From Salinibacterium sp. (GTDB taxonomy: Bacteria; Actinomycetota; Actinomycetes; Actinomycetales; Microbacteriaceae), in the NCBI GenBank assembly GCA_015234465.1, contig JADGNA010000023.1, positions 124,001 through 188,000 of the forward strand: 64,000 bases of DNA, given 5' to 3'. This document shows positions 28,637-38,735 of this stretch, piece by piece. The notes beneath the pieces were generated by a model, which searched no databases, was not told the DNA's origin, and saw only the letters and a program-made list of their open reading frames with translations. Position 1 is the stretch's first letter. Each line of letters begins with the position of its first letter. Position numbers and translations under genes: made by a program.

Positions 28637-29398
28637 TTAGGGCTTGCCGCGCATGATGGCCTGCTTGACCTCGGCGATCGCCTTGGTCACCTGGATGCCA
28701 CGGGGGCATGCCTCGGAGCAGTTGAAGGTCGTGCGGCAGCGCCACACGCCCTCCTTGTCGTTGAGGATGTCGAGACGCGTCTCAGAGGCCTCGTCGCGCG
28801 AGTCGAAGATGAAGCGGTGCGCGTTGACGATCGCCGCGGGCCCGAAGTACTGGCCGTCGGTCCAGAACACGGGGCACGACGAGGTGCAGGCGGCGCAGAG
28901 GATGCACTTGGTGGTGTCGTCGAAGCGCTCGCGCTCGGCGACGGACTGGTGACGCTCCTTGCCCTCCTTGGGCGCGGTGCTCGACACGAGGAAGGGCTGG
29001 ATGTCCTTGTAGGAGTCGAAGAACGGCTCCATGTCGACAATCAGGTCCTTCTCGAGGGGGAGGCCCTTGATCGCCTCGACGTAGATCGGCTTCGAGATGT
29101 CGAGGTCCTTGATCAGCGTCTTGCAGGCGAGGCGGTTGCGGCCGTTGATGCGCATGGCGTCGGAGCCGCAGATGCCGTGGGCGCAGGAGCGACGGAACGT
29201 GAGCGAGCCGTCCTGCTCCCACTTGATCTTGTGGAGCGCGTCGAGCACACGGTCGGTCGCGAAGAGCTCGACGTCGAAGTCCTGCCAGCGCGGCTCCGAG
29301 TCGACCTCGGGGTCGAAGCGGCGGATGATGACCGTGACCGTGAAGGACTGCACCGCCTCAGCTGCTGCGGTTGAGCCCTCGAGTGTTGCCGTGGACAT
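28637..29398 (-). CDS. sdhB: succinate dehydrogenase iron-sulfur subunit
   Basis: 253 residues with all three cluster motifs: CAHGICGSDAMRINGRNRLAC for 2Fe-2S (with an upstream Cys replaced by context RRSC), CILCAACTSSCP for 4Fe-4S and CRTTFNCSEACP for 3Fe-4S. It passes electrons from the flavin of SdhA to quinone. ATG overlaps the sdhA stop (ATGA-type junction). The frame extends upstream, but only as a shadow of sdhA. Confidence 0.96.
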   Translation of the reverse strand: MSTATLEGSTAAAEAVQSFTVTVIIRRFDPEVDSEPRWQDFDVELFATDRVLDALHKIKWEQDGSLTFRRSCAHGICGSDAMRINGRNRLACKTLIKDLDISKPIYVEAIKGLPLEKDLIVDMEPFFDSYKDIQPFLVSSTAPKEGKERHQSVAERERFDDTTKCILCAACTSSCPVFWTDGQYFGPAAIVNAHRFIFDSRDEASETRLDILNDKEGVWRCRTTFNCSEACPRGIQVTKAIAEVKQAIMRGKP

Positions 29399-31239
29399 CA
29401 GTACTTCCTCTCCATGGGCTGGTAGTTCGTGATGACGACCGGCTTCCAGTCGAGCCGGATGTGGTCTGCCGCGTCGGCCGACAGGGGGTCGCCCGAGAGG
29501 TAGGCCATCGTGTGCTTCATGTAGTTCTCGTCGTCGCGGTCGGGGTAGTCGTCGCGCATGTGGCCGCCGCGGCTCTCCTTGCGGTTGCGGGCCGAGAAGA
29601 CGACGACCTCGGCGAGGTCGAGCAGGAACCCGAGCTCGATCGCTTCGAGCAGGTCGGTGTTGAACCGCTTGCCCTTGTCCTGCACCGCGATGTTGCGGTA
29701 GCGCAGGCGCAGGCCGTGGATGGTCTCGGTGACCTTCGCGAGCGACTCGTCGGTGCGGAAGACCTGGGCGTTGCGGTCCATCTCCTCCTGGAGCTCGCGA
29801 CGGATGGCCGCGATGTTCTCCGTGCCGGTCGAGGACTGCAGCATCTCGATGAGGCCGCGGATCTCGGCGGTCGGGTCCTCCGGCAGCGGCGGGAACTCGG
29901 CCGTCTTGGCGTACTCGGCGGCGTTGACGCCGGCCCGCTTGCCGAAGACGTTGATGTCGAGGAGCGAGTTGGTGCCGAGGCGGTTGGAACCGTGCACCGA
30001 GACGCAGGCGCACTCGCCGGCGGCGTAGAGGCCGGGCACGACGGTCGTGTTGTCGGAGAGCACCTCGGCGTTGTTGTTGGTGGGGATGCCACCCATCGCG
30101 TAGTGCGCCGTCGGCATGACGGGCACGGGCTCGTAGACGGGGTCGACGCCCAGGTAGGTGCGCGCGAACTCGGTGATATCGGGGAGCTTCGTCTCGAGCA
30201 CCTCGGCACCGAGGTGGGTGCAGTCGAGGTAGACGTAGTCCTTGTTGGGGCCGGCGCCGCGGCCCTCCGCGACCTCCTGCACCATGCAGCGGGCGACGAT
30301 GTCGCGCGGCGCGAGGTCCTTGATGGTGGGCGCGTAGCGCTCCATGAAGCGCTCACCCGAGGCGTTGCGCAGGATGGCGCCCTCACCGCGGGCACCCTCC
30401 GTGAGCAGGATGCCGAGGCCGGCGAGGCCGGTCGGGTGGAACTGGAAGAACTCCATGTCCTCGAGGGGGAGGCCCTTGCGCCAGATGATGCCGACGCCGT
30501 CGCCCGTCAGGGTGTGGGCGTTGGACGTCGTCTTGTAGACCTTGCCGAAGCCACCCGTCGCGAAGACGACTGCCTTGCCGTGGAAGACGTGCAGGTCGCC
30601 GGTCGCAAGCTCGTAGGCCACGACACCGGCCGGCTTGCGGTCAGCGCCCTCGCCGCTCATGACGAGGTCGAGCACGTAGAACTCGTTGAAGAAGTTGATG
30701 CCGTGCTTGACGCAGTTCTGGTAGAGCGTCTGCAGGATCATGTGGCCGGTGCGGTCGGCCGCGTAGCAGGCACGGCGCACAGGCGCCTTGCCATGGTCAC
30801 GCGTGTGGCCACCGAAGCGGCGCTGGTCGATCTTGCCCTCAGGGGTGCGGTTGAAGGGAAGGCCCATGTTCTCGAGGTCGATGACCGCGTCGATGGCTTC
30901 CTTTGCGAGGATCTCGGCCGCGTCCTGGTCGACCAGGTAGTCGCCACCCTTGACGGTGTCGAAGGTGTGCCACTCCCAGTTGTCCTCCTCGACGTTCGCG
31001 AGCGCAGCGGCCATGCCGCCCTGCGCCGCGCCCGTGTGGGAACGCGTCGGGTAGAGCTTGGAGATCACCGCGGTGCTCACATTGGGCCCAGCCTCGATGG
31101 CGGCCCGCATGCCGGCACCACCCGCGCCGACGATGATCACGTCGTACTGGTGGTAGTGCACGCCGTCAACGACGCGCGTCTCTCCTACGGCCGGCTTGGC
31201 GTCGGCCCAAAGCGAGCCTCCGATGTTGCGTTCACTCAA
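29398..31239 (-). CDS. sdhA: succinate dehydrogenase flavoprotein subunit
   Basis: 613 residues. FAD-binding [15 protein letters not shown], the covalent-flavin His region [14 protein letters not shown] and the capping domain with [11 protein letters not shown] are all present. It oxidises succinate to fumarate in the TCA cycle. The start is assigned to TTG 31239, seven bases after GGAG and overlapping the sdhD stop as TTGA. No nearer ATG fits. Confidence 0.94.
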   Translation of the reverse strand: MSERNIGGSLWADAKPAVGETRVVDGVHYHQYDVIIVGAGGAGMRAAIEAGPNVSTAVISKLYPTRSHTGAAQGGMAAALANVEEDNWEWHTFDTVKGGDYLVDQDAAEILAKEAIDAVIDLENMGLPFNRTPEGKIDQRRFGGHTRDHGKAPVRRACYAADRTGHMILQTLYQNCVKHGINFFNEFYVLDLVMSGEGADRKPAGVVAYELATGDLHVFHGKAVVFATGGFGKVYKTTSNAHTLTGDGVGIIWRKGLPLEDMEFFQFHPTGLAGLGILLTEGARGEGAILRNASGERFMERYAPTIKDLAPRDIVARCMVQEVAEGRGAGPNKDYVYLDCTHLGAEVLETKLPDITEFARTYLGVDPVYEPVPVMPTAHYAMGGIPTNNNAEVLSDNTTVVPGLYAAGECACVSVHGSNRLGTNSLLDINVFGKRAGVNAAEYAKTAEFPPLPEDPTAEIRGLIEMLQSSTGTENIAAIRRELQEEMDRNAQVFRTDESLAKVTETIHGLRLRYRNIAVQDKGKRFNTDLLEAIELGFLLDLAEVVVFSARNRKESRGGHMRDDYPDRDDENYMKHTMAYLSGDPLSADAADHIRLDWKPVVITNYQPMERKY

Positions 31240-31682
31240 TTGATGTCTCCACAGAACTTGGGCAGAAGGTCGGCAGGGGAGCCGGCGGGGCAGGGGTCGA
31301 AGGTGAAGATGACGAGCGCCCCGAGGATGAGCAGGATGACGGTCGCGCCGGCGAGGGCACCGCTGAGCACGCGGCGCGTGCTCGGCTTCTGCGCGTAGTC
31401 GTTGATGATCGTGCGCATGCCGTTGGCACCGTGGATGAGCGCGAGGAACAGAAGCAGGGTGTCCCACACGATCCAGAACGGGTCAGCCCACTTGCCGGCG
31501 ACGAAGGCGAAGTCGATTGCGTGTACGCCGTCGCCGACCATGAGGTTGACGAAGAGGTGGCCGAAGATCAGCACGACGAGGATCACGCCGCTCGCGCGCA
31601 TGTAGATCCAGCCCCACTTCTCCCAGTTGACGCCGCGGCGCTGGGGCAGGGTGCGAGGGGATTCGATCGAGACAGTCATCAT
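31236..31682 (-). CDS. sdhD: succinate dehydrogenase membrane anchor subunit
   Basis: 148 residues with three membrane segments; [18 protein letters not shown] and [17 protein letters not shown] carry the conserved His residues near the haem and quinone sites. GTG 31685, ATG 31682 and ATG 31679 are all possible starts; ATG 31682 overlaps the sdhC stop by one base. It anchors SdhAB. Confidence 0.9.
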   Translation of the reverse strand: MMTVSIESPRTLPQRRGVNWEKWGWIYMRASGVILVVLIFGHLFVNLMVGDGVHAIDFAFVAGKWADPFWIVWDTLLLFLALIHGANGMRTIINDYAQKPSTRRVLSGALAGATVILLILGALVIFTFDPCPAGSPADLLPKFCGDIN

Positions 31683-32116
31683 CACGCTCCGAAGACGTTC
31701 ATGAGGTGGCGCGGCACGAAGCCGAGCATGAGCACGACCCAGAGGCCGAGCACGAGCCAGAAGAGGAGGCGCTGGTGGCGCGTTCCCACCGACCAGAAGT
31801 CGACGAGGATGATGCGCAGGCCGTTGAGCGCGTGGAAGCCGATGGCGCCGACAAGGCCGACCTCACCGAGGCCCATGATGGGCGTCTTGTAGGCGCTCAT
31901 GACGGCGTTGTACGCCTCGGGGCTGAGCCGCACGAGGGCCGTGTCGAGGATGTGCACGAGGAGGAAGAAGAAGATGCCGACACCGGTGATCCGGTGCAGC
32001 ACCCACGACCACATTCCCTCACGACCGCGGTACAGGGTGCCGCCAGGTCGTGGATTGTGCTTGATCTGATCCAATGGCTGGGCTTCGGCCAGGCCTCCCG
32101 CCGACTTCTCTGGCAC
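31682..32116 (-). CDS. sdhC: succinate dehydrogenase cytochrome b556 subunit
   Basis: 144 residues with three membrane segments and the SdhC motif SWVLHRITGVGIFFFLLVHI, whose His residues ligate haem b. The start is GTG 32116 with GAGGAGGG six bases upstream. Transcription should begin about 110 bases earlier, after a TAGACT promoter flanked by two palindromes. It is the first gene of sdhCDAB. Confidence 0.92.
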   Translation of the reverse strand: MPEKSAGGLAEAQPLDQIKHNPRPGGTLYRGREGMWSWVLHRITGVGIFFFLLVHILDTALVRLSPEAYNAVMSAYKTPIMGLGEVGLVGAIGFHALNGLRIILVDFWSVGTRHQRLLFWLVLGLWVVLMLGFVPRHLMNVFGA

Positions 32117-32232
32117 GAGCAACCCTCCTCGAGATAGGTGCAACTTTGTCTGTGCCCGCCCGTCTCGCCGGGAGCGCGTGCGTTCCGTGGGGGATGGGCG
32201 GCATGCGAGCGCGATGCATCGCAACGGCCTCC

Positions 32233-32295
32233 AGTCTATTCCCTGTCGGAGACTGCTAACCGCTTAGGCATGCCTAACCATCTCGATATCGAGAT
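32233..32295 (-). promoter_or_regulatory. sdh promoter with metal-box-like and second palindrome
   Basis: Minus-strand TAGACT (32238-32233) is the -10 of sdhC. Just upstream of the -35 position lie TTAGGCATGCCTAA (32264-32277), a perfect 14-bp palindrome resembling half of a DtxR/IdeR iron box, and ATCTCGATATCGAGAT (32280-32295), a perfect 16-bp palindrome of unknown type. Both sit in the gap shared with the divergent mannose-1-phosphate guanylyltransferase gene, whose own -10 is at 32342. Confidence 0.65.
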
Positions 32296-32341
32296 ACCGT
32301 CACGATCGTCGCGACTCGGTGGCCGCGACGGATGCCGCGGC

Positions 32342-32347
32342 TAGGGT
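32342..32347 (+). promoter_or_regulatory. -10 hexamer of a leaderless promoter (guanylyltransferase gene)
   Basis: TAGGGT ends seven bases before the ATG at 32355, with no ribosome binding site between them. Confidence 0.6.
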
Positions 32348-32354
32348 GGTGCGC

Positions 32355-33473
32355 ATGACCGACACTCCCGCGCTCGAGCGCTTCTACAGCGTCATCCCGG
32401 CCGGCGGCATCGGCTCGCGGCTGTGGCCACTCTCCCGCGCCGACGCCCCAAAATTCCTCCATGACTTGACCGGAACGGGCAAGACACTCCTTCGCGCCAC
32501 CTGGGATCGTCTCGTTCCCGTCTCGGGTGAGCAGCGCATCATGGTCGTGACGGGGCGCGCCCACCGCGCGGCGGTCGAGGCGCAGCTGCCGACCCTCGCC
32601 GACCACAACGTCGTGCTCGAGAGCGAGCCGAAGGATTCGACGGCCGCAATCGGCCTCGCCGCCGCGATCCTCCAGCATCGCGAGCCCGGTGTGATCATCG
32701 GTTCCTTCGCAGCCGACCACGTCATCTCCGACACCCGCAGTTTCAAGCGCAGCGTCGTGGAGGCGGTTGCGGCGGCCGACGCCGGCTACATCGCCACGAT
32801 CGGGATCACCCCCACCGAGCCGGCCATCGGCTTCGGCTACATCCTGTGTGGCACCAAGCTCGACATCCAGGGCGCTCCCAATGCCTACGCGGTCAACAGT
32901 TTCGTCGAGAAGCCAAACCTCGACGTTGCGAAGGGCTACCTGCAGCACGGGGGCTACCTCTGGAATGGCGGCATGTTCATCTCCCGCGCCGACGTGCTCC
33001 TTGCACAGTTGGGGGAGGCCGAGCCCGAACTCCTCGCGGGGCTGCAGGAACTCGCTGAGGCGTGGGACACCCCTCGCCGAGGCGCGACCGTCGACAGGGT
33101 GTGGCCGAGGCTGCGCAAGATCGCGATCGACTACACGGTCGCCGAGCCCGCGGCCAAGGCGGGGCGCCTCGCGGTCGTGCCCGGCGATTTCGACTGGGAT
33201 GACGTCGGTGACTTCGCGGCGATCGGCAAGCTCCACTCTGGCGGGCGCTCCAACAACCTCGCGATCCTCGGTGAAGACCCGCGCGTGCTCTCGGATGCCT
33301 CGACGGGCGTCGTCGTCAGCCACTCGAAGCGACTCATCTCCCTCATCGGAGTGCAGGACATCGTCGTGGTCGACACTCCGGATGCGCTCCTCGTCACCAC
33401 GACACAGAACGCGCAGCGTGTGAAGTCGGTCGTCGACGCACTCAAGCTCTCGGGGCGCGGCGACGTCCTCTAG
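32355..33473 (+). CDS. manC: mannose-1-phosphate guanylyltransferase
   Basis: 372 residues: a nucleotidyltransferase domain with IPAGGIGSRLWPLSRADAPK, ADHVISD and FVEKPN, then a short C-terminal region with the FDWDDVGDF motif. It makes GDP-mannose for cell-envelope glycans. The mannose-isomerase fusion domain of longer homologues is absent. The stop codon TAG is also the first half of the next gene's -10 hexamer. Confidence 0.92.
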   Translation: MTDTPALERFYSVIPAGGIGSRLWPLSRADAPKFLHDLTGTGKTLLRATWDRLVPVSGEQRIMVVTGRAHRAAVEAQLPTLADHNVVLESEPKDSTAAIGLAAAILQHREPGVIIGSFAADHVISDTRSFKRSVVEAVAAADAGYIATIGITPTEPAIGFGYILCGTKLDIQGAPNAYAVNSFVEKPNLDVAKGYLQHGGYLWNGGMFISRADVLLAQLGEAEPELLAGLQELAEAWDTPRRGATVDRVWPRLRKIAIDYTVAEPAAKAGRLAVVPGDFDWDDVGDFAAIGKLHSGGRSNNLAILGEDPRVLSDASTGVVVSHSKRLISLIGVQDIVVVDTPDALLVTTTQNAQRVKSVVDALKLSGRGDVL

Positions 33474-33476
33474 ATT
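33471..33476 (+). promoter_or_regulatory. -10 hexamer overlapping a stop codon (first BMP lipoprotein)
   Basis: TAGATT begins on the stop codon of the guanylyltransferase gene and ends seven bases before the ATG at 33484, giving the first lipoprotein gene a leaderless promoter of its own. Confidence 0.6.
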
Positions 33477-33483
33477 CGAGCGT

Positions 33484-34551
33484 ATGACCTCGTCAACCTC
33501 GTTCCTCCGTATCCCGGCCGCCAGCGCCGTCGTCCTCCTCGCCCTGGCCGGGTGCGCCGCAGCTCCCGACGAGTCGACGGATGTCGCGGCATCCGACTAC
33601 ACCGCCTGCATGGTGGCCAACAGCGGCAACCTGGAGGATCGTTCCTTCAACCAGGCGAGCTATGAGGCGCTGCAGCGCGCCGAGTCGGAGCTCGGCATCG
33701 AGCTGCGCACGGCCGTCTCGCAATCGGAGGGCGACTACGAGACCAACATCAACGCGATGGCGGATGCGGGATGCGACTACATCCTCACGGTCGGCTGGGA
33801 GCTCGCCGAGGCGACCGCGGTGGGGGCGGAGACCTACCCCGACATCAACTTCTCGATCGTCGACGAGACGGTCGAGGGCGACAACATCCGCTCGATCGTC
33901 TACGACACGGCGCAGGCGGCGTTCCTCGCGGGCTACCTCGCTGCGGGGCTCAGCCAGACCGGCGTCGTCGGCACCTTCGGTGGCGGCAACCAGCCGCCCG
34001 TGACCGTCTTCATGGACGGCTACTGGGACGGCGTGCAGCACTACAACGCCGAGAAGGGCGCGAACGTGCGGGTTGTCGGCTGGGACAAGCCCTCGCAGAC
34101 CGGCTCCTTCACGGATGACTTCGTCAACGCCGTGCTCGCACGCACCCTCGCCGACGGGCTGATCGAGCAGGGCGCCGACATCATCATGCCGGTCGCGGCG
34201 CAGGCGGGCGAGGGTGCCGCGACGGCCGCCCTCGAGGCCGGCGGGGTCGGCATCATCTGGGTCGACGCCGACGGCTACGAGACGCTTGCGGAGCAGTTCC
34301 GCCCGCTCATCGTCACGACTGTGCTCAAGCAGATGAGCGACGCCGTCTACGAGATCGTCTCGCAGGACCTTGAGGGGGAGTTCGAGGGCGGCAGCTACAT
34401 CGGCACGCTCGAGAACAACGGGGTGGCCCTCGCGCCATTCCACGACTGGGAGTCGAAGGTGCCAGCGGAGCTCGCTGACGAGGTCGAGGCCCTCCGTGAC
34501 GCGATCATCGCGGGCGACATCGTGGTCGAGAGCGAAGCGTCGCCGCGCTGA
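33484..34551 (+). CDS. BMP-family nucleoside-binding lipoprotein 1
   Basis: 355 residues. A signal peptide ends in LAGC (lipidated Cys24). The Bmp domain has LEDRSFNQASYEALQRAESE, the DxSFNQ motif typical of purine nucleoside receptors such as PnrA, and GTLENNGVALAPFHDW near the end. It should capture nucleosides outside the membrane for the ABC transporter encoded downstream. Another BMP gene follows, and this one has its own promoter. Confidence 0.9.
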   Translation: MTSSTSFLRIPAASAVVLLALAGCAAAPDESTDVAASDYTACMVANSGNLEDRSFNQASYEALQRAESELGIELRTAVSQSEGDYETNINAMADAGCDYILTVGWELAEATAVGAETYPDINFSIVDETVEGDNIRSIVYDTAQAAFLAGYLAAGLSQTGVVGTFGGGNQPPVTVFMDGYWDGVQHYNAEKGANVRVVGWDKPSQTGSFTDDFVNAVLARTLADGLIEQGADIIMPVAAQAGEGAATAALEAGGVGIIWVDADGYETLAEQFRPLIVTTVLKQMSDAVYEIVSQDLEGEFEGGSYIGTLENNGVALAPFHDWESKVPAELADEVEALRDAIIAGDIVVESEASPR

Positions 34552-34571
34552 CCCAGCGCCACCAGTGCTCG

Positions 34572-34594
34572 CCACTGCGCGAGGGGAGCAGTGG
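34572..34594. other. small inverted repeat between the two BMP genes
   Basis: CCACTGC and GCAGTGG pair around a nine-base loop, 20 bases after the first BMP stop. It is a weak terminator or mRNA-end hairpin. The rest of the 206-bp gap holds a possible TACGAT -10 at 34692-34697 but no convincing -35. Confidence 0.35.
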
Positions 34595-34757
34595 ACTGCT
34601 CGTATGAGCGCTTCACTGTCGCGCGCGGATGCGAGAATATCGGTCTGATACCAACCGGCGTCCCTTGGTCGGGCGGCGGGTGTCAGGCACCTACGATCGA
34701 TTCATCTGCATCGCAGAGCGTTCGAGCAATCACTGCATACATGTCTTTGGAGGACAC

Positions 34758-35822
34758 GTGAACACAATCTCCCGCAAGCGGGTGCTGGGTACCCTCGGCA
34801 TCCTCGGCGCTGCCGCACTCACGCTGAGCGCCTGCGCCGCTGCACCCGAGGGCGACGACAACGCCAACGGTGACGCCGGCAGCGACTTCCTCGCCTGCAT
34901 GGTCTCCGACGAGGGCGGCTTCGACGACAAGTCGTTCAACGAGCTCTCCTACAACGGCCTCCTCCAGGCGGAGGAGGAGCTCGGCATCGAGATCCGCGAG
35001 TCCGAGTCGAGCAGCGAGGCGGACTACGAGCCCAACCTCGAGGGCATGGTCGACGCCGGCTGTGGCATCATCGTGCCCGTCGGCTTCAAGCTCGCCGACG
35101 CGACCCAGGCGGTTGCCGATGCGAACCCCGAGGTGAACTTCGCGATCGTTGACGTCGACTACCTGTCGGGCGACAACATCAAGCAGCTCAACTACGACAC
35201 GGCCCAGGCCGCGTTCCTCGCGGGCTACGCCGCAGCCGGCTACAGCACCTCGAAGGTCGTCGCGACCTACGGCGGCGCCGAGATCCCCTCCGTCACGATC
35301 TTCATGGACGGCTTCAAGGCTGGCGTCGAGCAGTGGAACGAGGCAAAGGGTGACTCCGTCACCGTCCTGCCGTTCGACTACGTCGGCGACTTCACCGACC
35401 AGGTGCGCGCACAGCAGATCACCGAGGGCTTCCTCAGCCAGAACGCCGACGTGATCCTTCCCGTCGGCGGCCCCCTCTACCAGGGTGGCGCTGAGGCGAT
35501 CCTCGACGCGGGCGCTGACGCCGTCATCCTCGGTGTCGACTCCGACCTCGCGGTCGCAGACGAGAAGTACAAGGACCTCATCTTCGTCTCGATCATGAAG
35601 GGTCTCGACGTCACGGTCTTCGACTCGATCAAGCAGGCGTTCGATGGCGAGTTCGAGGCTGACGTCTACACCGGCACGCTCGAGAACGAGGGCGTTGGCC
35701 TCTCGTCCTTCTACGACTTCGAGGGCGAACTGCCCGAGGGCATGATGGACGAGCTTGACGCGCTCAAGCAGCAGATCATCGACGGGGAGCTCTCGGGCTT
35801 CTCGGAGTTCTCGCCCAAGTAG
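34758..35822 (+). CDS. BMP-family nucleoside-binding lipoprotein 2
   Basis: 354 residues. The lipobox is LSAC (Cys26), and the Bmp domain includes FDDKSFNELSYNGLLQAEEE and GTLENEGVGLSSFYDF. It is clearly a paralogue of the preceding protein. The GTG start has GGAGGA six bases upstream. It directly precedes the ATPase and permease genes, so it is the more likely dedicated receptor; a stable hairpin separates it from them. Confidence 0.92.
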   Translation: MNTISRKRVLGTLGILGAAALTLSACAAAPEGDDNANGDAGSDFLACMVSDEGGFDDKSFNELSYNGLLQAEEELGIEIRESESSSEADYEPNLEGMVDAGCGIIVPVGFKLADATQAVADANPEVNFAIVDVDYLSGDNIKQLNYDTAQAAFLAGYAAAGYSTSKVVATYGGAEIPSVTIFMDGFKAGVEQWNEAKGDSVTVLPFDYVGDFTDQVRAQQITEGFLSQNADVILPVGGPLYQGGAEAILDAGADAVILGVDSDLAVADEKYKDLIFVSIMKGLDVTVFDSIKQAFDGEFEADVYTGTLENEGVGLSSFYDFEGELPEGMMDELDALKQQIIDGELSGFSEFSPK

Positions 35823-35849
35823 CGAGACACCCGCACGTCGCACCACATC

Positions 35850-35880
35850 GCCGAGGAGGCCGCCCTGCGGCCTCCTCGGC
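35850..35880 (+). terminator. perfect 13-bp hairpin between binding protein and ATPase genes
   Basis: GCCGAGGAGGCCG and CGGCCTCCTCGGC pair perfectly around CCCTG. There is no T tract. Placed after the receptor gene of an ABC operon, it probably stabilises or partly terminates the receptor message so that receptor exceeds transporter. Confidence 0.65.
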
Positions 35881-35898
35881 CCATGACCGGGAGAACAC

Positions 35899-37394
<1,496 letters not shown>

Positions 37395-37398
<4 letters not shown>

Positions 37399-38735
37399 GC
37401 ACCCTGACACCCAACATCGAGCCTCCCGTCACCCCGGAGGAGAAGGCGCCGAGCGCCGACAACCGCTGGGAGGGCGCATGGCGCGACATCCTCGGCGGGG
37501 GCCTCGTCCGCTCCGTGCTCGCGGTCGTGCTCGCGCTCTTCATCGGCAGCCTCCTCGTCGTCATCGTGAACGAAGACGTGCAGGCGGCCGCCGGCTACTT
37601 CTTCTCGCGCCCGAGTGACCTCCTGTCAGCGGCGTGGGACACGATCGCCGGTGCCTTCCGCGCCATGTGGGAGGGTGCGGTCTTCAGCCCGCGCGGCGGC
37701 TTCAAGCCGCTCCTGTCCACCCTGTCGTGGGCGAGCCCCCTCATCGCCGCGGGCCTCGGCCTCGCGGTCGGCTTCAAGGCGGGCCTCTTCAACATCGGTG
37801 GCCGCGGGCAGATGCTCATCGCCGCGCTGTTCGTCGGCTTCGTGGGCTCCAACCTCGACATGCCCTTCGGCCTGCACCTCGCGGTCGCCGTGCTCGGCGG
37901 CATCGTCGGTGGCGCCCTGTGGGCATCCATCGTCGGCGTGCTGAAGGCACGCACAGGAGCGCACGAGGTCATCGTCACGATCATGCTCAATTTCGTGGCG
38001 CTCTACCTCGTCACCTGGCTGCTGAAGACGCCGGTCTTCCAGGCGGAGAACGCGGGCGGCAACGCGAAGGCGAAGGCGATCGACAGCACGGCCGTCTTCC
38101 CGACGCTCATCCCCGGCACAGACCTCGACATCGGCTTCGTGCTCGCCCTCGCCGCGGCGCTCGTCTACTGGTGGCTCATGGAGCGCTCGACGACCGGCTT
38201 CCGCATCCGCGCCGTGGGCCTCAACCCGCACGCGGCCCGCACCGCCGGCATCAACATCGGGCGCACCTACGTCGTGACCCTCGCGGCATCCGGTGCCTTC
38301 ATCGGCCTCGCGGGTGCCATGCAGGTGCTCGGCAAGGTGCCTGCTGGGTGGACGCCGACGGTCGACGCCGGCATCGGCTTCGACGCAATCACGGTCGCGC
38401 TCCTCGGCGCCAACAGCGCCGTTGGCATCATCTTCGCCGGCCTGCTGTTCGGTGCCCTCAAGGCCGGCAGCTTCCCCATGCAGATCGCGGAGGGCATCCC
38501 GATCGACATCGTCGCGGTCATCCAGGGGCTCATCGTGCTCTTCATCGCCGCCCCGCCGCTCGTTCGCGCCATCTTCCGGCTGCCGCAGCCGACGAGGCGC
38601 GGCCTGCGTGACCGTCTGAGGCGACCAGCGCCGCAGACGCCCGCCGCCCAGACCCAGAGCGCAAGCACTGACCAGAGCGCAAGCACTGCCCAGGGCGCAA
38701 GCACCGACCAGAGCGCAAGCACGGAGGAGAAGTGA
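37395..38735 (+). CDS. nucleoside ABC transporter permease 1, with repeat tail
   Basis: 446 residues. After a 30-residue hydrophilic N terminus come eight to ten membrane segments of the BPD_transp_2 type (KAGLFNIGGRGQMLIAALF; TGFRIRAVGLNPHAARTAGI). The last 30 residues are low-complexity: QSASTD, QSASTA, QGASTD and QSASTE, from an 18-bp tandem repeat. They should form a flexible cytoplasmic tail. Its ATG overlaps the ATPase stop. Confidence 0.92.
38655..38726 (+). repeat. four tandem 18-bp repeats inside the permease gene
   Basis: Four copies of CAGAGCGCAAGCACTGAC (one or a few changes in copies 2-4) encode the QSAST-type hexapeptides at the C terminus of the permease. The period is a multiple of three, so copy-number change would keep the frame. 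Confidence 0.85.

Noticed and set aside
29399-30013. Upstream extension of the sdhB frame inside sdhA
   Set aside because: Arg/His-rich out-of-frame reading of sdhA; the ATG at 29398 begins the known protein.
29371-31398. Long open frame antisense to sdhA
   Set aside because: Its length reflects the high GC content and codon structure of sdhA; composition is typical of a shadow frame and no family is recognised. The same holds for the long frames antisense to ribBA (12230-13531), the binding protein (5096-6643) and accA3 (48858-50627).
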